Below, piece by piece: positions 5,915-5,999 of a DNA stretch of 5,999 bases (position 1 is the stretch's first letter; each line of letters starts with the position of its first letter). The notes under the pieces were generated by a model that saw only the letters and a list, made by a program, of their open reading frames with translations, did no database searches and had not been told where the DNA came from. Position numbers and translations under genes: made by a program. Origin of the DNA: Cellvibrio sp. (GTDB lineage: Bacteria > Pseudomonadota > Gammaproteobacteria > Pseudomonadales > Cellvibrionaceae); contig JAJQJO010000267.1 of assembly GCA_021323495.1 (NCBI GenBank), positions 1 through 5,999 on the forward strand, in the 5' to 3' direction.

Positions 5915-5999
5915 CTATTTCGCGTTCTTATGCGCTCGTCTATTGTTTTTGCGTCGCTCCTGCGGCACATCTTGAGGAATACCTTCACGATATTGGCGC
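5915..5999 (-). CDS. Unidentified basic protein, C-terminal 27 codons only
   Basis: On the minus strand a frame enters from the right edge and ends at TAG (5917-5915). The 27 visible residues begin RQYREGIPQDVPQERRK and end in a run rich in Arg, Lys, Asn and His (RRAHKNAK). The strongly basic, hydrophilic tail, with the terminator only 10 bases beyond the stop, makes a real gene end likely. A tail of this kind is common in nucleic-acid-binding or ribosome-associated proteins, but I do not recognise the family and assign no function. The gene converges on the amylase gene and its start lies outside the window. It is probably unrelated to polysaccharide use. Confidence 0.6.
   Translation of the reverse strand, partial: RQYREGIPQDVPQERRKNNRRAHKNAK

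Overview
The window looks like accessory carbohydrate-degradation DNA from a Gram-negative polysaccharide degrader, most likely a gammaproteobacterium of the Cellvibrio/Saccharophagus/Teredinibacter kind. This placement is inferred from style: secreted multimodular proteins, serine-rich linkers, a family 2 carbohydrate-binding module (CBM2), PKD arrays and moderate GC. No marker gene is present to fix the taxon.

Layout. Bases 1-2267, minus strand: the first 755 codons of a large secreted protein, open at the left edge. It has a signal peptide, a short Ser-rich stretch, a CBM2-type module and at least seven PKD-like domains; whatever follows, including any catalytic domain, lies outside the window. 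Bases 2268-2906: a 639-base divergent intergenic region with no convincing gene. It holds a good -10 box (TATAAT, 2660-2665), three exact CAGGTAA heptamers plus two variants, and an inverted/direct repeat cluster just upstream of the -10 box. Bases 2907-5738, plus strand: a complete 943-codon secreted alpha-amylase-type GH13 enzyme. It has a signal peptide, three related N-terminal RGTxNxW modules (putative starch-binding), Ser-rich linkers, a full catalytic (beta/alpha)8 barrel with all key residues, a C-terminal beta domain and an odd 26-residue tail. Bases 5739-5877: a short gap with nothing recognised. Bases 5880-5904: a strong hairpin terminator flanked by A and T tracts that can serve both strands. 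Bases 5915-5999, minus strand: the last 27 codons of an unidentified, very basic protein.

The two large genes are divergent and both encode exported carbohydrate-active proteins, so the shared intergenic region may co-regulate them. The amylase would attack alpha-glucan outside the outer membrane or in the periplasm. The CBM2/PKD protein probably docks on cellulose, chitin or another insoluble glycan. Nothing here points to a wholly new system. The points most worth a second look are the unusual N-terminal modules of the amylase, the regularly spaced Cys pairs in the PKD array, the repeated CAGGTAA motif, and the amylase tail.
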